From NCBI GenBank assembly GCA_963743785.1, contig CAVURD010000004.1, forward strand, positions 479,681 to 543,680: DNA of 64,000 bases, given 5' to 3'. The translations under genes and the position numbers were made by a program. Numbering within the stretch: the first letter of the stretch is position 1; the number at the start of each line of letters is the position of its first letter. The notes beneath the pieces are model-generated. The model saw nothing but the letters and a program-made list of their open reading frames with translations. It did not search any database and was not told the origin of the DNA. Below are positions 51,985-60,731 of the stretch, one piece after another. This stretch comes from Bog-473 sp963743785. Its GTDB lineage: Bacteria > Actinomycetota > Acidimicrobiia > Acidimicrobiales > RAAP-2.

Positions 51985-52002
51985 TCGTGGGAAACTGGCC
52001 CT

Positions 52003-52968
52003 ATGCGAGCCGATCGCCTCGTGGCCGCCCTGCTGGTGCTCCAAGCCCGCGGCCGGATCACCGCCCAGGCACTGGCCGAGGAGTTGGAGGTCAGCGAGCG
52101 CACGGCCCGCCGTGACCTGGAGGGCCTGGCCCTGGCGGGCATCCCCGTCTACTCCCAACCCGGTCGAGGTGGCGGCTGGACCCTCATCGGTGGGGCCAAG
52201 ACCGACCTGAGCGGGCTCACGGCCGCCGAGGCCCGCACCCTGTTCCTGGTCGCCGGCCCCTCCGCCGCCACGCCCGAGGTCAAGGCCGCCCTGCGCAAGC
52301 TCGTCCAGGCCCTCCCCGCGACCTTTCGCCCGGGAGCCGAAGCCGCGGCCGGCGCCGTGGTGCTCGACCCGGCCGGGTGGGACCACCGGCAACTGCCGGC
52401 GCCCGACGCCCTCGAGGACCTCCAGATGGCGGTGGTCGACGGTGTGCAGGTGCGCTTGGACTACACCCGGCGCGACGGCGCGGCGTCACGGCGCGTCGTG
52501 CACCCGCTCGGCCTGGTGGTCAAGAACCAGGTCTGGTACCTCATCGCCCACACCGACGCCGGGCAGCGGACCTTTCGCGTCAGCCGGGTGCGCTCGGTGG
52601 TGCGGACCGATGAGCCGGTGCAACGGCCCGAGGGCTTCGATCTGGCCGCGGCGTGGCGGGACATCGTGTCGACGCTCGATGACCAACGTGCGCCGACGCG
52701 GGTGGGCGTTCGGACCGACCCCGGCACGGCGGACGTCTTGGGCTATGTCTTCGGCACGCGTATGGTCGAACGGGTTTCCGGGAGCGACGGTCTGGTCGAC
52801 GGACCGGTCGACCTGGAGATCCGGGGGCAGTCCACCGAGATGATGGCGCGCCAGCTGGCCGGTTTCGCCGATGCCATCGAGGTGTTGTGGCCCGAGAGTG
52901 TGCGGCTGCAGCTGGCCGACATCGGCCGGTCCCTGGTGGCCCACCATGGGGCTCCGCGGGGTGGCTAA
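52003..52968 (+). CDS. WYL-domain transcriptional regulator
   Basis: 321 residues. The N-terminal HTH_11 (RADRLVAALLVLQARGRITA, then LAEELEVSERTARRDLEGL) is followed by a WYL domain (VKNQVWYLIAHTDAGQRTFR, then VSRVRSV) and a C-terminal WCX-like region. WYL proteins sense ligands, often nucleic-acid related, to control transcription. ATG 52003 follows the palindrome. The stop codon lies in a 10-bp duplication (GGCTAACTCC/GGCTAACCGC). Confidence 0.93.
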   Translation: MRADRLVAALLVLQARGRITAQALAEELEVSERTARRDLEGLALAGIPVYSQPGRGGGWTLIGGAKTDLSGLTAAEARTLFLVAGPSAATPEVKAALRKLVQALPATFRPGAEAAAGAVVLDPAGWDHRQLPAPDALEDLQMAVVDGVQVRLDYTRRDGAASRRVVHPLGLVVKNQVWYLIAHTDAGQRTFRVSRVRSVVRTDEPVQRPEGFDLAAAWRDIVSTLDDQRAPTRVGVRTDPGTADVLGYVFGTRMVERVSGSDGLVDGPVDLEIRGQSTEMMARQLAGFADAIEVLWPESVRLQLADIGRSLVAHHGAPRGG

Positions 52969-52974
52969 CTCCGG

Positions 52975-54087
52975 CTAACCGCTGGCGGCGGACTCCAACC
53001 ACCGGGCGGCCGCCAGGAGGCGCTCCTCGCTCCGTGGCGGTCCGATCAGTTGCAAGCTGCCCGGGAGCGGGCCACCAGTCGGTACCGGCAACGACAGCGC
53101 CGGCACTCCGGCCAGATTGACCGGGATGGTGCACCGGGCGATCAGGAGCTCACTGCCCTGGTCGAGTTCGGGCGGGAAAATAGTCAGGGTCGGGGTGACG
53201 AGAAAGTCGACTTGGGAGAAGAGCGCATTGAGCGAGGTTTGCCATCGGCGCTGCCCCTCCAGCGCTCGCTGGATGGTCGCGGTGTCGCAGGCCGATCCCA
53301 GCTGTAGCCGTTCGCGTACATCGGCCCCGATGCCGGCGGGGTCCTCGGTGGCCAGGACCCGGTTGGATTCCCAAGCCTCGACCACGAGCAGGAGGCCGGC
53401 GTCCCGGGTCGCTTGGTCCCATTCTGGGACGTCGAGGTCGCGGCACGTCCACCCCGCCCGGCTCAGGGCATCGTCGACGGCGGCGTCGATCAGCGGATGG
53501 GCCGGTGGTCGCAAGCGGCCGACCACGAGGTCGGCGCCCGGGGCGGAGGCGACGGAAAAGGCGGGTTCGAGCAGTTCCATGCCGAGCACCAGGCCGCCCA
53601 CGTCACGAGCCATGGGTCCGACGGTGTCGAAACTCGGCGACAACGGCCATACACCGTCGAGCGGCACCCTCCCCCAGGTGGTCTTGAGGCCGGCGATCCC
53701 GCAGCAGGCGGCCGGAATACGGATGGACCCGCCGGTGTCGCTCCCGTAGGCCACGTCGGCTTCCCCCGTGGCGACGGCGACGGCCGATCCGCTCGACGAC
53801 CCACCGGGGACGAGGGCCGGATCGAGCGGGTTCACCGGCGTGCCGAACCAGGGGTTGACGCCGGTCACCCCCAGGGCCAGCTCATGGAGGTTGGTGCGCC
53901 CGACGATGCGAGCCCCGGCGGCTCGGGCTCCGGCCAGGCAGGCGGCGTCGCTCGGGGCCGGGTGAGCCCGCTCGGCCGCCGCCCGGCAGCCGGCCGTGGT
54001 GGGCTGCCCCTCCATATCGATGAGGTCCTTGACCGCGAGACGGACCCCGGGGCCCGCGGTCTCGTAGCGGGTGATGAAGGTGGTCAT
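52975..54087 (-). CDS. amidase signature family enzyme
   Basis: 370 residues with the Ser-cisSer-Lys triad: VKDLIDM (Lys), GGSSSGSAVAVATG (cis-Ser) and YGSDTGGSIRIPA (nucleophile). It is short for the family. The substrate is unknown. Its ATG overlaps the stop of the upstream ArsR-SRPBCC gene by four bases, so the two are co-expressed. Confidence 0.93.
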   Translation of the reverse strand: MTTFITRYETAGPGVRLAVKDLIDMEGQPTTAGCRAAAERAHPAPSDAACLAGARAAGARIVGRTNLHELALGVTGVNPWFGTPVNPLDPALVPGGSSSGSAVAVATGEADVAYGSDTGGSIRIPAACCGIAGLKTTWGRVPLDGVWPLSPSFDTVGPMARDVGGLVLGMELLEPAFSVASAPGADLVVGRLRPPAHPLIDAAVDDALSRAGWTCRDLDVPEWDQATRDAGLLLVVEAWESNRVLATEDPAGIGADVRERLQLGSACDTATIQRALEGQRRWQTSLNALFSQVDFLVTPTLTIFPPELDQGSELLIARCTIPVNLAGVPALSLPVPTGGPLPGSLQLIGPPRSEERLLAAARWLESAASG

Positions 54088-54878
54088 CCGGTGGGCAGGG
54101 TATCGCCCGTTTCAAGCAGTGTCTTGAGGTCCGACAGGAGCCGTGGCCACCCCTGACGGACGCCCTCGAGCACGATGCTCCCGGGGTCGAAGTCGTCGTG
54201 GAGGACGGTCAACTTGACCACCTCCCCGTTGGGCTCGATGTCGAAGGTCACCTTGGACCGCCGCTCGCTCCTCACCTTGGCCATGTAGTCGTCGCTGAAC
54301 TCGTAGGCCTCGCCCCACTCGGGTGTGAAGGTGTGCCAGGTGTAGGACAGCCGGCGGAACGGATCGGCTTCGAGGACGACCTGCGCCGGATCGGCGATGG
54401 CCACACCACCCTTGTCGATGTGCAAGGTCATGGCAGAGCCGACCTGCCAGTCAGACTCGAACGACAGGCCCCAGTACCGCCGGGTGAATTCCGGTTCGGT
54501 CAACCCCTTCCAGAGTTGTTCGGGCGTGGTCTTGATGTACGTGGTGTAGACAAATTCTGGCTTGTCCATCGGTGTGTCCTCCAAAGCTCTCTTCAGGTCC
54601 GACAGAGCGTGGATCCGACTTTGGTCGTAGTGATTGATCCAGCGCTCCGTAATGTCATTGATGGGGACGGCGTTCAGGTAGTGCAGCTTCTCCCGACCGT
54701 GTCGGACGGTGGTCACCAGGTTGGCGCCTTCCAAGATGGCCAGATGCTTGCTGACCGATTGCCGGGTCATATCGAGGCCGGCACACAGTTCTCGCAGGCT
54801 CTGCCCATTTCGGTCGTTCAACCGGTCGAGTAGTCGGCGGCGGTTGCCGTCGGCCAACGCCTTGAAGACGTCGTCCAT
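54084..54878 (-). CDS. ArsR-type HTH fused to an SRPBCC (AHSA1) domain
   Basis: 264 residues. Residues 1-95 form a winged helix (DDVFKALADGNRRRLLDRL, then LDMTRQSVSKHLAILEGANL). Residues about 105-260 are an AHSA1-type SRPBCC domain (FVYTTYIKTTPEQLWKGLTE, then YWGLSFESDW). The cysteine metal-site of classical ArsR is absent, so a small hydrophobic ligand is more likely. It follows the SRPBCC gene by 14 bases. Confidence 0.9.
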   Translation of the reverse strand: MDDVFKALADGNRRRLLDRLNDRNGQSLRELCAGLDMTRQSVSKHLAILEGANLVTTVRHGREKLHYLNAVPINDITERWINHYDQSRIHALSDLKRALEDTPMDKPEFVYTTYIKTTPEQLWKGLTEPEFTRRYWGLSFESDWQVGSAMTLHIDKGGVAIADPAQVVLEADPFRRLSYTWHTFTPEWGEAYEFSDDYMAKVRSERRSKVTFDIEPNGEVVKLTVLHDDFDPGSIVLEGVRQGWPRLLSDLKTLLETGDTLPTG

Positions 54879-54892
54879 GGGTGGCCGCCGGG

Positions 54893-55363
54893 TCACCCCC
54901 AGCTGCTGATGGGCATGTCGTTGGGAAAGGCGACCGACGCCCCGCCTTCGAGCGAGGCCTTGAGTCCCAGGAGGAAGTACGCCCATTTGGTGCTGCAGTG
55001 GTGCATGAACTCGCTTGGTTCGCGCCATTCCCCATGGGTGAACAGGAGCACGGTCTCCGTCCCGGCCTCACGCGTCGCCCCCTTCTCCGATGGCTTCAGC
55101 TGGAAATTGAGGCTCGTGCCGACCCAGGGGTCGGGACCCGCCACGCAGCGCCAGGTGACGCGATGGTGCGGAGTGGTGTCAACGACCTCCATCACGCCGC
55201 TCGGATCGGGGGTCCCGAAGAAGAACCTGAGCGCGCTACCGGGGGTGGCCTCACCCTCGACGTCACGGGTCCACCAATTCGCCAGCCCTCCCTTGGTCGA
55301 CAACGCCGCAAAGACGCATTCTTGCGGGGCGGAGATCCCGACCCGGTGTCTGATATCGGCCAT
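54893..55363 (-). CDS. SRPBCC (AHSA1-like) domain protein
   Basis: 156 residues. DIRHRVGISAPQECVFAALS, then LANWWTRDVEGEA and WAYFLLGLKASLE mark the START-like cavity fold. First gene of the operon with the ArsR-SRPBCC regulator and the amidase. Its upstream region carries TATAGT on the minus strand within ACATGCA...TGCATGT inverted sequence (about 55388-55435), a probable regulated promoter. Confidence 0.88.
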   Translation of the reverse strand: MADIRHRVGISAPQECVFAALSTKGGLANWWTRDVEGEATPGSALRFFFGTPDPSGVMEVVDTTPHHRVTWRCVAGPDPWVGTSLNFQLKPSEKGATREAGTETVLLFTHGEWREPSEFMHHCSTKWAYFLLGLKASLEGGASVAFPNDMPISSWG

Positions 55364-55540
55364 TTCGTGCTCCCATTCGGTCGTAACATGCAGCTATCTG
55401 GTTGCCTAACTATATGCAGCCGAAAAGTTGCATGTCAAGGGTTCATCAAGGGGCCGGTCGATCAGGGTGGGGGCGATCAAAGGGGGGCAGAAGGGCCGGA
55501 TCGGCTCGGCTGATTTGCTCGGCGATCTGACCAACGAGCT

Positions 55541-55578
55541 ACGTCTGGCGAACCACGTCTGGCGAACCACGTCTGGCC
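55541..55578. repeat. 14-bp tandem repeat at a gene end
   Basis: ACGTCTGGCGAACC occurs at 55541-55554 and 55555-55568, and a partial third copy at 55569-55578, just before the GNAT stop codon (55581). Confidence 0.9.
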
Positions 55579-55580
55579 AG

Positions 55581-56015
55581 CTAGGTGGACGAGTACCGGT
55601 ACACGTTGGTCTCCCGGAGCTCGAAGCCGAGGCGGAGGTAGAGACGGTTGGCCGCCTCTCGACTGGGGCGTGAGGTCAGGTCGACCGTGCGGGCTCCCCC
55701 CGCTCCAGCCAGATCGATTGCGACCCCGACCAGCGCACTGGCCACGCCGGCTCCGCGGGCGGCGTCGTCGACGACCACGTCTTCGATCCAGGCGCGCACG
55801 CCGGTCGGCGTCTGGAAGACGGCCAGGGTGAGCATGCCCACCAGCAGGTCGTCCTGATGGGCCAGCAGGAGGGTGGTAGCGGGGTCGGCGATGATCCGAC
55901 CGAGCTGATCCAGGTCAGGAGGAGGGGAGGAGGACGAGAGCTGCGGGATGAGGGTGGCGACCGCGTCGCGCAGTCCCTCATCGGCCGTCTCGGCTGCCTT
56001 CACGGTCAGTGTCAT
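55581..56015 (-). CDS. GNAT-family N-acetyltransferase
   Basis: 144 residues. IEDVVVDDAARGAGVASALV is the acetyl-CoA-binding strand-loop-helix (RGAGVA), and EAANRLYLRLGFELRETNVY is the usual C-terminus. ATG 56015 overlaps the NUDIX stop by four bases. Confidence 0.9.
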   Translation of the reverse strand: MTLTVKAAETADEGLRDAVATLIPQLSSSSPPPDLDQLGRIIADPATTLLLAHQDDLLVGMLTLAVFQTPTGVRAWIEDVVVDDAARGAGVASALVGVAIDLAGAGGARTVDLTSRPSREAANRLYLRLGFELRETNVYRYSST

Positions 56016-56719
56016 CGGGTCCTCGCTGAGTCTCCGTCGCCGCGCCACATGGGTTGGCGAACGCTGTCGTAGAGGACATCCCGTCGCTCTCCCGCCAGCG
56101 CGGCGAAGACATGCTCGCCCCAGCGTTCCACCCCCACCATCGGCGTCGGGAGGGTGTCGCGGGTGAACCACCCCACGTCGCGGCACTCGAGGGGATGCGC
56201 CTCCAAGGTGCCCCCGACGGCGCGGCAGTAGAACAAGAGGGAGTACAGCGGCACCCGGGTGAAGCCGAGCCGCAGCCCATCGAGAACGGCGATGAGGCGG
56301 ACGGGCTCGACCTCGATGCCCGTCTCCTCCTCCACCTCCTTGACCACGACTTCGGCCGCCGAGTACCCCACGTCGCACCAGCCGGTGGGGTAGAGCCAGA
56401 TCCCCGAGTCGGCCCGCTGGATGAGCAGGAGCTCCCCCTGGTCGTTGCCGACAGCGGCGCCGACGGCGACCTTGGGGGTGACGTATCCAGGGACACCCTT
56501 GCCCACGGTGTCCATCCACTCCTGCACCAGACCGTCGGCATCCTCGACCGCTTCGGGATTCTCGTCGGTTTCGGCGCGGATATCGGCCGCCACCTTGAGG
56601 ATCTCCTCGAAGCGCTCCTGCTCGTAGAGGCTCTCGGTGAAGCCGAGCCCCGTGCGGGCGATGGCCGACAGACTCTCGCTCCAGCGCAGGAGCGTCTTGA
56701 GGGGGACGGGCCGATCCAC
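56012..56719 (-). CDS. NUDIX hydrolase with N-terminal NUDIX-associated domain
   Basis: 235 residues from GTG 56719. The first about 65 residues (LLRWSESLSAIARTGLGFTE, then YEQERFEEILKVAADI) match the domain found before a group of ADP-sugar/NDP-X Nudix hydrolases. The Nudix box lies in GWCDVGYSAAEVVVKEVEEE followed by TGIEV; the start of the box has WCD instead of the usual GGxxE-like spacing but the REUxEE-equivalent KEVEEETG is intact. Confidence 0.9.
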   Translation of the reverse strand: MDRPVPLKTLLRWSESLSAIARTGLGFTESLYEQERFEEILKVAADIRAETDENPEAVEDADGLVQEWMDTVGKGVPGYVTPKVAVGAAVGNDQGELLLIQRADSGIWLYPTGWCDVGYSAAEVVVKEVEEETGIEVEPVRLIAVLDGLRLGFTRVPLYSLLFYCRAVGGTLEAHPLECRDVGWFTRDTLPTPMVGVERWGEHVFAALAGERRDVLYDSVRQPMWRGDGDSARTR

Positions 56720-56764
56720 GGGCCATGACGCTACCGCGCCCCGCCTGGTGGGCCAGAATGAGTC

Positions 56765-56956
56765 GTGCCCATCAATGAGGATTGCCGCCACTACGTGATG
56801 CGCACCACGCCCCGGGGTGACCGATTGGAGCGCTGCAAGGTCGACGCCAACGAACCGCTGCCGTTTGCGTGCCCCGACGGGTGCGTCTTCTACGAGCCCC
56901 GCCGGGTTTCGCAGGCCGGCTGGCACGTGGCGTCGTCGGAGGACGAGGACCGTTAA
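56765..56956 (+). CDS. small four-cysteine protein
   Basis: 63 residues from GTG 56765. Cysteines lie in EDCRHYVMR, LERCKVD and ACPDGCVFYEPRR. The spacing suggests a zinc or disulfide knot. I have no named family. It is isolated between minus-strand genes, and its coding look is good. Confidence 0.7.
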   Translation: MPINEDCRHYVMRTTPRGDRLERCKVDANEPLPFACPDGCVFYEPRRVSQAGWHVASSEDEDR

Positions 56957-56989
56957 CCCTTGAGGACGTAGGTAGCCCTCGAGGATTGG

Positions 56990-57229
56990 CTAGCCCTCGA
57001 GGATGTCACCCAGCAGGTCGACGGTGATGCCCTCGGTTCGCAGCCAGGCCAGGGCGGCATCGAGCTGCTCGGCTTCACCGTCGATGAGGCACACGATCCA
57101 CCCTCGATGCTCCTCCACGTCCGCCCGCCGGATGTCCGGCTCCACGTCGAACTGGCGGACCAGCGTGGCCAGCACGGGTCGACGGATCTCCGACTCGGGG
57201 AACGTCAACTTCACCCGGACCTGGCTCAC
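56990..57229 (-). CDS. NIL-domain protein
   Basis: 79 residues. VRVKLTFPESEIRRPVLATL, then DVEPDIRRADVEEHRGW and DLLGDI follow the NIL (ferredoxin-like, ACT-related) pattern found at the end of methionine transporter ATPases and beside Fe-S proteins. It overlaps larE by four bases (GTGA). The stop lies in an 18-base-period repeat (TAGCCCTCGAGGAT at 56973 and 56991). Confidence 0.85.
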   Translation of the reverse strand: MSQVRVKLTFPESEIRRPVLATLVRQFDVEPDIRRADVEEHRGWIVCLIDGEAEQLDAALAWLRTEGITVDLLGDILEG

Positions 57230-58086
57230 GAGCCCTCCCCTTCGGTGGTTCCAGCGGTTCCGGCGGCGGCGTCGGTTCCGGCGCCGGCCGCCCGCGTCAG
57301 CAGGCGATTCATGCTGCCGGAGCGGAATCCTTCCAGGTCCAGCGCCACGAAGCTGAAGCCGGCGCCCCGGACGGCGGCGATCACCTCGCCCCGGCGGGCC
57401 AGCACCTGGTCGAAGACCTCCGGCTCGCACTCCAACCGGGCCGTGACCCCGTGGTGGCGCACCCGGAGCTGCCCGAACCCGAGCGCCTTGAGCGCCCCCT
57501 CGGCCCGGTCGACCGCCTCGAGGCGACCGAGCGTGACCGGCGTGCCGTAGGGCAGCCGCGAGGCCAGGCAGGCGGCGGCGGGCTTGTCCCAGGTGCGCAG
57601 GCCCAACTCCCTCGACCAGTGCCGGATGTCGTCCTTGGTGAAGCCGGCCTCGACCAGCGGGAACAGCGCGCCGGCCTCGGCCGCAGCGGCCTGCCCGGGC
57701 CGGTGGTCCCCCAGGTCACTGACGTTCACCCCGAGGACCACCCGGGCCGACTCGGCCTCGGCCAAGGGACCGAGCGCCGACATCAGGGCGGTCTTGCAGC
57801 GGGCGCAGCGGTCCGACCCGTTGGCCACATAGGTCGGATCGCTCATCTCATCGGTGGGCACCCCGACCCAGCGCAGGTCCCATTCGTCGGCCAGGGCCCG
57901 GCAGTCGTCGGCCTCACCGGAGGCCAGGGAAGGCGAGATCGCCGTGGCGCAGAGCACCCGGGACCGGCCCAGGGTGTCGCGGGCCACCTTGGCCAGCAGC
58001 GCCGAGTCGGTGCCGCCGCTGAAGGCCACCACCACCCGGCCGAGGTGGCGCAGCTCATGGCGCAGGTCATCGAGGGAGGCCCTCAC
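57226..58086 (-). CDS. larE: LarE, NPN-cofactor sulfurtransferase
   Basis: 286 residues. PP-loop AFSGGTDSALLAKVA for ATP; DRCARCKTAL (C94, C97) and WDKPAAACLASRLPYG (C173). LarE adenylates the biscarboxylated pyridinium nucleotide and adds sulfur. The three-cysteine pattern (CxxC plus the conserved later Cys) matches the [4Fe-4S]-type LarE described from Thermotoga, not the single-Cys sacrificial enzyme of Lactiplantibacillus. It overlaps hemQ by four bases. Its start is GTG. Confidence 0.94.
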   Translation of the reverse strand: MRASLDDLRHELRHLGRVVVAFSGGTDSALLAKVARDTLGRSRVLCATAISPSLASGEADDCRALADEWDLRWVGVPTDEMSDPTYVANGSDRCARCKTALMSALGPLAEAESARVVLGVNVSDLGDHRPGQAAAAEAGALFPLVEAGFTKDDIRHWSRELGLRTWDKPAAACLASRLPYGTPVTLGRLEAVDRAEGALKALGFGQLRVRHHGVTARLECEPEVFDQVLARRGEVIAAVRGAGFSFVALDLEGFRSGSMNRLLTRAAGAGTDAAAGTAGTTEGEGS

Positions 58087-58793
58087 GTCGTCGACGGCCC
58101 ACCGATCAGTGCGGCCACGACGTCATCGAGCGGCCCCACCATGCCGGTGTAGAAGGGGCCGAACTCGGCGTAGTTGGCCGATCCCTCGTCGAAGCGCATC
58201 TGGTACACGCACTCCTTGAGGTCGTCGGGATGCACGCCGAAGAGGGTCACGCCCCATTCGAAGTCATCGAGCCCCGTTGACCCGGTGATGACCTGGAGGA
58301 TCCGACCGGCGAACGTGCGGCCAACCTTGCCGTGCCCTGTCATGAGCTCCTTGCGGGCCTCGAACTCCAGGCCGTACCAGTTGTAGTCGGCCGTCCGTCG
58401 CTTGGACATCGGGTAGAAGCAGAAGGCCGACTTGCCCTCGGGCGGGAGCTGGGGGAAGAGGCGGGCCTGGCGCATCTCCTCGGGCAGGCCCGCGGCGTAC
58501 TCGGAGACCTCGGTCAAGGAGACGTAGGAGGCGACAGGTTGCGCTCCGGCCGCGGTGACGGCGGTCTGGAACTGCCGGAGGCGCCACTGGTCGGCGCCCA
58601 GGACCATGAGCCCCAGATCGGCCTTGTGGCCCAGGAGCGCGGCCGGGATCACCTGATAGCCGTCGTCCCGGACGGAGGAGACAGCCCGGTGAAGGGCGTA
58701 CGCGTCCAGGTCGGGGTCCACGCGGCAGAAGAGGTGCAGCACGCTCCAACCGACCGACGGGGACAGCGGGGCGAGCGGGGAGTCCGTGGGCAC
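58083..58793 (-). CDS. hemQ: HemQ, coproheme decarboxylase (chlorite-dismutase family)
   Basis: About 236 residues from GTG 58793. WSVLHLFCRVDPDLDAYALH, then ASYVSLTEVSEYA, FCFYPMSKRRTADYNWYGLE and EWGVTLFGVHPDDLKECVYQ are typical of actinobacterial HemQ. The enzyme converts coproheme to heme b in the coproporphyrin-dependent pathway. It begins the hemQ-larE-NIL operon downstream of the groEL terminator. Confidence 0.94.
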   Translation of the reverse strand: MPTDSPLAPLSPSVGWSVLHLFCRVDPDLDAYALHRAVSSVRDDGYQVIPAALLGHKADLGLMVLGADQWRLRQFQTAVTAAGAQPVASYVSLTEVSEYAAGLPEEMRQARLFPQLPPEGKSAFCFYPMSKRRTADYNWYGLEFEARKELMTGHGKVGRTFAGRILQVITGSTGLDDFEWGVTLFGVHPDDLKECVYQMRFDEGSANYAEFGPFYTGMVGPLDDVVAALIGGPSTT

Positions 58794-58893
58794 GCGAGCC
58801 AGTGTAGAGAACAGGGCGGGGGCGCCTTTCGGAGGCATCGGGCCCTCACCCGAGCCGAGCCGAGCCGAGCCGACCGGACCCGGCACGCGACGA

Positions 58894-58911
58894 AGCGCCC
58901 CGAAGGGCGCT
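58894..58911 (-). terminator. groEL terminator hairpin
   Basis: On the minus strand AGCGCCC-TTCG-GGGCGCT, a 7-bp stem with a stable UUCG tetraloop, lies about 40 bases after the groEL stop. Confidence 0.8.
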
Positions 58912-58950
58912 CCGTCAACTGCAAACGCGCGTGAGTAGCGCGACGTCGAC

Positions 58951-60576
58951 TTAGAAGTCGTCCATCCCGCCGCCCGGCATCCCGCCGCCGGCGCCGTTCT
59001 CTTCGGGCTTGTCCACGATGACGGCCTCGGTGGTGAGGAAGAGCGCCGCGATGGAGGCCGCGTTCTGCAGAGCCGAACGGGTCACCTTGGCGGCGTCGAT
59101 GACGCCTTCCTTGAACAGGTCGCCGTACTCGCCGGTGGCCGCGTTCAGGCCGTGGGCACCCTTGAGGTGGCGCACCTTGTCGACGATGACGCCGCCTTCG
59201 AGGCCGGCGTTGACGGCAATCTGCTTCAACGGCTCCTCGACGGCCCGCGCCACGATGCGCGCACCCGTGGCCTCGTCGCCTTCGAGCTTCTCGGCCCGCT
59301 CGAGGATGGCCACCTGCGCCCGCAGGAGGGCCACGCCGCCGCCGGGGACGACACCCTCTTCGATGGCCGCCTTGGTGGTCGAGACCGCGTCCTCGATGCG
59401 GTGCTTCTTCTCCTTGAGCTCGACCTCGGTGGCTGCGCCGACCTTGATCACGGCCACGCCGCCGGAGAGCTTGGCCAGCCGCTCCTGCAACTTCTCACGG
59501 TCGTAGTCCGAGTCGGTGTTCTCGATCTCGGTCTTGATCTGGTTGACCCGGCCCTTGATGTCGTTCTCTGAGCCCGCACCCTCGATGATGGTGGTCTCGT
59601 CCTTGGTGATCACGACCTTCCGGGCCGTGCCCAGCAGGTCGACCGTGACGTTCTCGAGCTTGAGACCGACCTCTTCGGTGACCACCTGGGCGCCGGTGAG
59701 GATGGCGATGTCCTGCAGCATGGCCTTGCGACGCTCGCCGAAGCCGGGGGCCTTGACGGCCACCGAACGGAAGGTGCCACGGATCTTGTTGACCACCAGG
59801 GTGGCCAGGGCCTCGCCCTCGACGTCCTCGGCGATGATCAGCAGCGGCTTGCCGCCCTGCATGACCTTCTCGAGCACCGGCAGCAGGTCACGGACGGCCG
59901 TGATCTTGGTGCCGACGAGAAGGATGTAGGCGTCCTCGAGCACCGCTTCCATGCGCTCGGGGTCGGTCACGAAGTACGGGGCGATGTAGCCCTTGTCGAA
60001 GCGCATGCCCTCGACCAGGTCCATGTCCATGCCGAAGGTCTGCGACTCCTCGACGGTGATGACGCCGTCACGGCCCACCTTGTCGATGGCCTCGGAGATC
60101 ATCTCGCCGATCTCGTTGTCGGCGGCTGAGATGGAGGCAACCTGGGAGATCTGCGCCTTGGTCTCGGTCTCCTTGGAGATGCTGTGGATGGCGCTCACGG
60201 CCGTCTCGACGGCGGCCTCGATGCCCTTCTTGAGCGACATGGGGTTGGCCCCGGCCGCGACGTTGCGCAGGCCCTCGTGGACCATGGCCCACGCCAGCAC
60301 GGTGGCCGTGGTGGTCCCGTCACCGGCAACGTCGTCGGTCTTCTTGGCTACTTCCTTGACCAGCTCGGCGCCGATGCGCTCGTAGGGGTCCTCGAGGTCG
60401 ATCTCCTTGGCAATGGAGACGCCGTCATTGGTGATGGTCGGGGCGCCCCACTTCTTGTCGAGCACCACGTTGCGGCCTTTTGGGCCGAGCGTGACGCGCA
60501 CGGCGTCCGCCAGTTTGTTCATGCCGGTCTCGAGTCCGCGGCGGGCGTCTTCCTGGAATGCGATCAGCTTGGCCAT
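58951..60576 (-). CDS. groL: GroEL chaperonin (Hsp60)
   Basis: 541 residues. AKLIAFQEDARRGLETGMNK, VTLGPKGRNVVLDKKWG, DDVAGDGTTTATVLAWAM and the C-terminal GGGMPGGGMDDF repeat are all canonical. Start ATG with ATGGAGGAA SD. No groES lies in this window, as in other Actinomycetota where a second, groES-less groEL copy is usual. Controlled by the CIRCE element upstream. Confidence 0.98.
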   Translation of the reverse strand: MAKLIAFQEDARRGLETGMNKLADAVRVTLGPKGRNVVLDKKWGAPTITNDGVSIAKEIDLEDPYERIGAELVKEVAKKTDDVAGDGTTTATVLAWAMVHEGLRNVAAGANPMSLKKGIEAAVETAVSAIHSISKETETKAQISQVASISAADNEIGEMISEAIDKVGRDGVITVEESQTFGMDMDLVEGMRFDKGYIAPYFVTDPERMEAVLEDAYILLVGTKITAVRDLLPVLEKVMQGGKPLLIIAEDVEGEALATLVVNKIRGTFRSVAVKAPGFGERRKAMLQDIAILTGAQVVTEEVGLKLENVTVDLLGTARKVVITKDETTIIEGAGSENDIKGRVNQIKTEIENTDSDYDREKLQERLAKLSGGVAVIKVGAATEVELKEKKHRIEDAVSTTKAAIEEGVVPGGGVALLRAQVAILERAEKLEGDEATGARIVARAVEEPLKQIAVNAGLEGGVIVDKVRHLKGAHGLNAATGEYGDLFKEGVIDAAKVTRSALQNAASIAALFLTTEAVIVDKPEENGAGGGMPGGGMDDF

Positions 60577-60634
60577 CTGGTGAGTTCCTCCATCGTTCTT
60601 CGTTCGGCGTCTTCCGCGGGCCCGATTGGGGCCG

Positions 60635-60661
60635 TTAGCACTCTAACGTGTCGAGTGCTAA
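60635..60661. promoter_or_regulatory. CIRCE element (HrcA operator)
   Basis: TTAGCACTC, nine bases, GAGTGCTAA: a perfect match to the CIRCE consensus, 59 bases upstream of the groEL start. Confidence 0.97.
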
Positions 60662-60731
60662 TAGAAAACCACGCTCAGGCCTCGGGCGCAACCGCAGGCA
60701 GGAAAGGCCAGGCCAGAGGCTAAGAACCAAC

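Noticed and set aside
55541..55578. Short regular repeats as a CRISPR array
   Set aside because: Units are 14 bp, contiguous and without spacers; no cas genes are in the window.
58951..60661. groES partner next to groEL
   Set aside because: The gene upstream of CIRCE is the CysO-like carrier; no groES-like frame is present.
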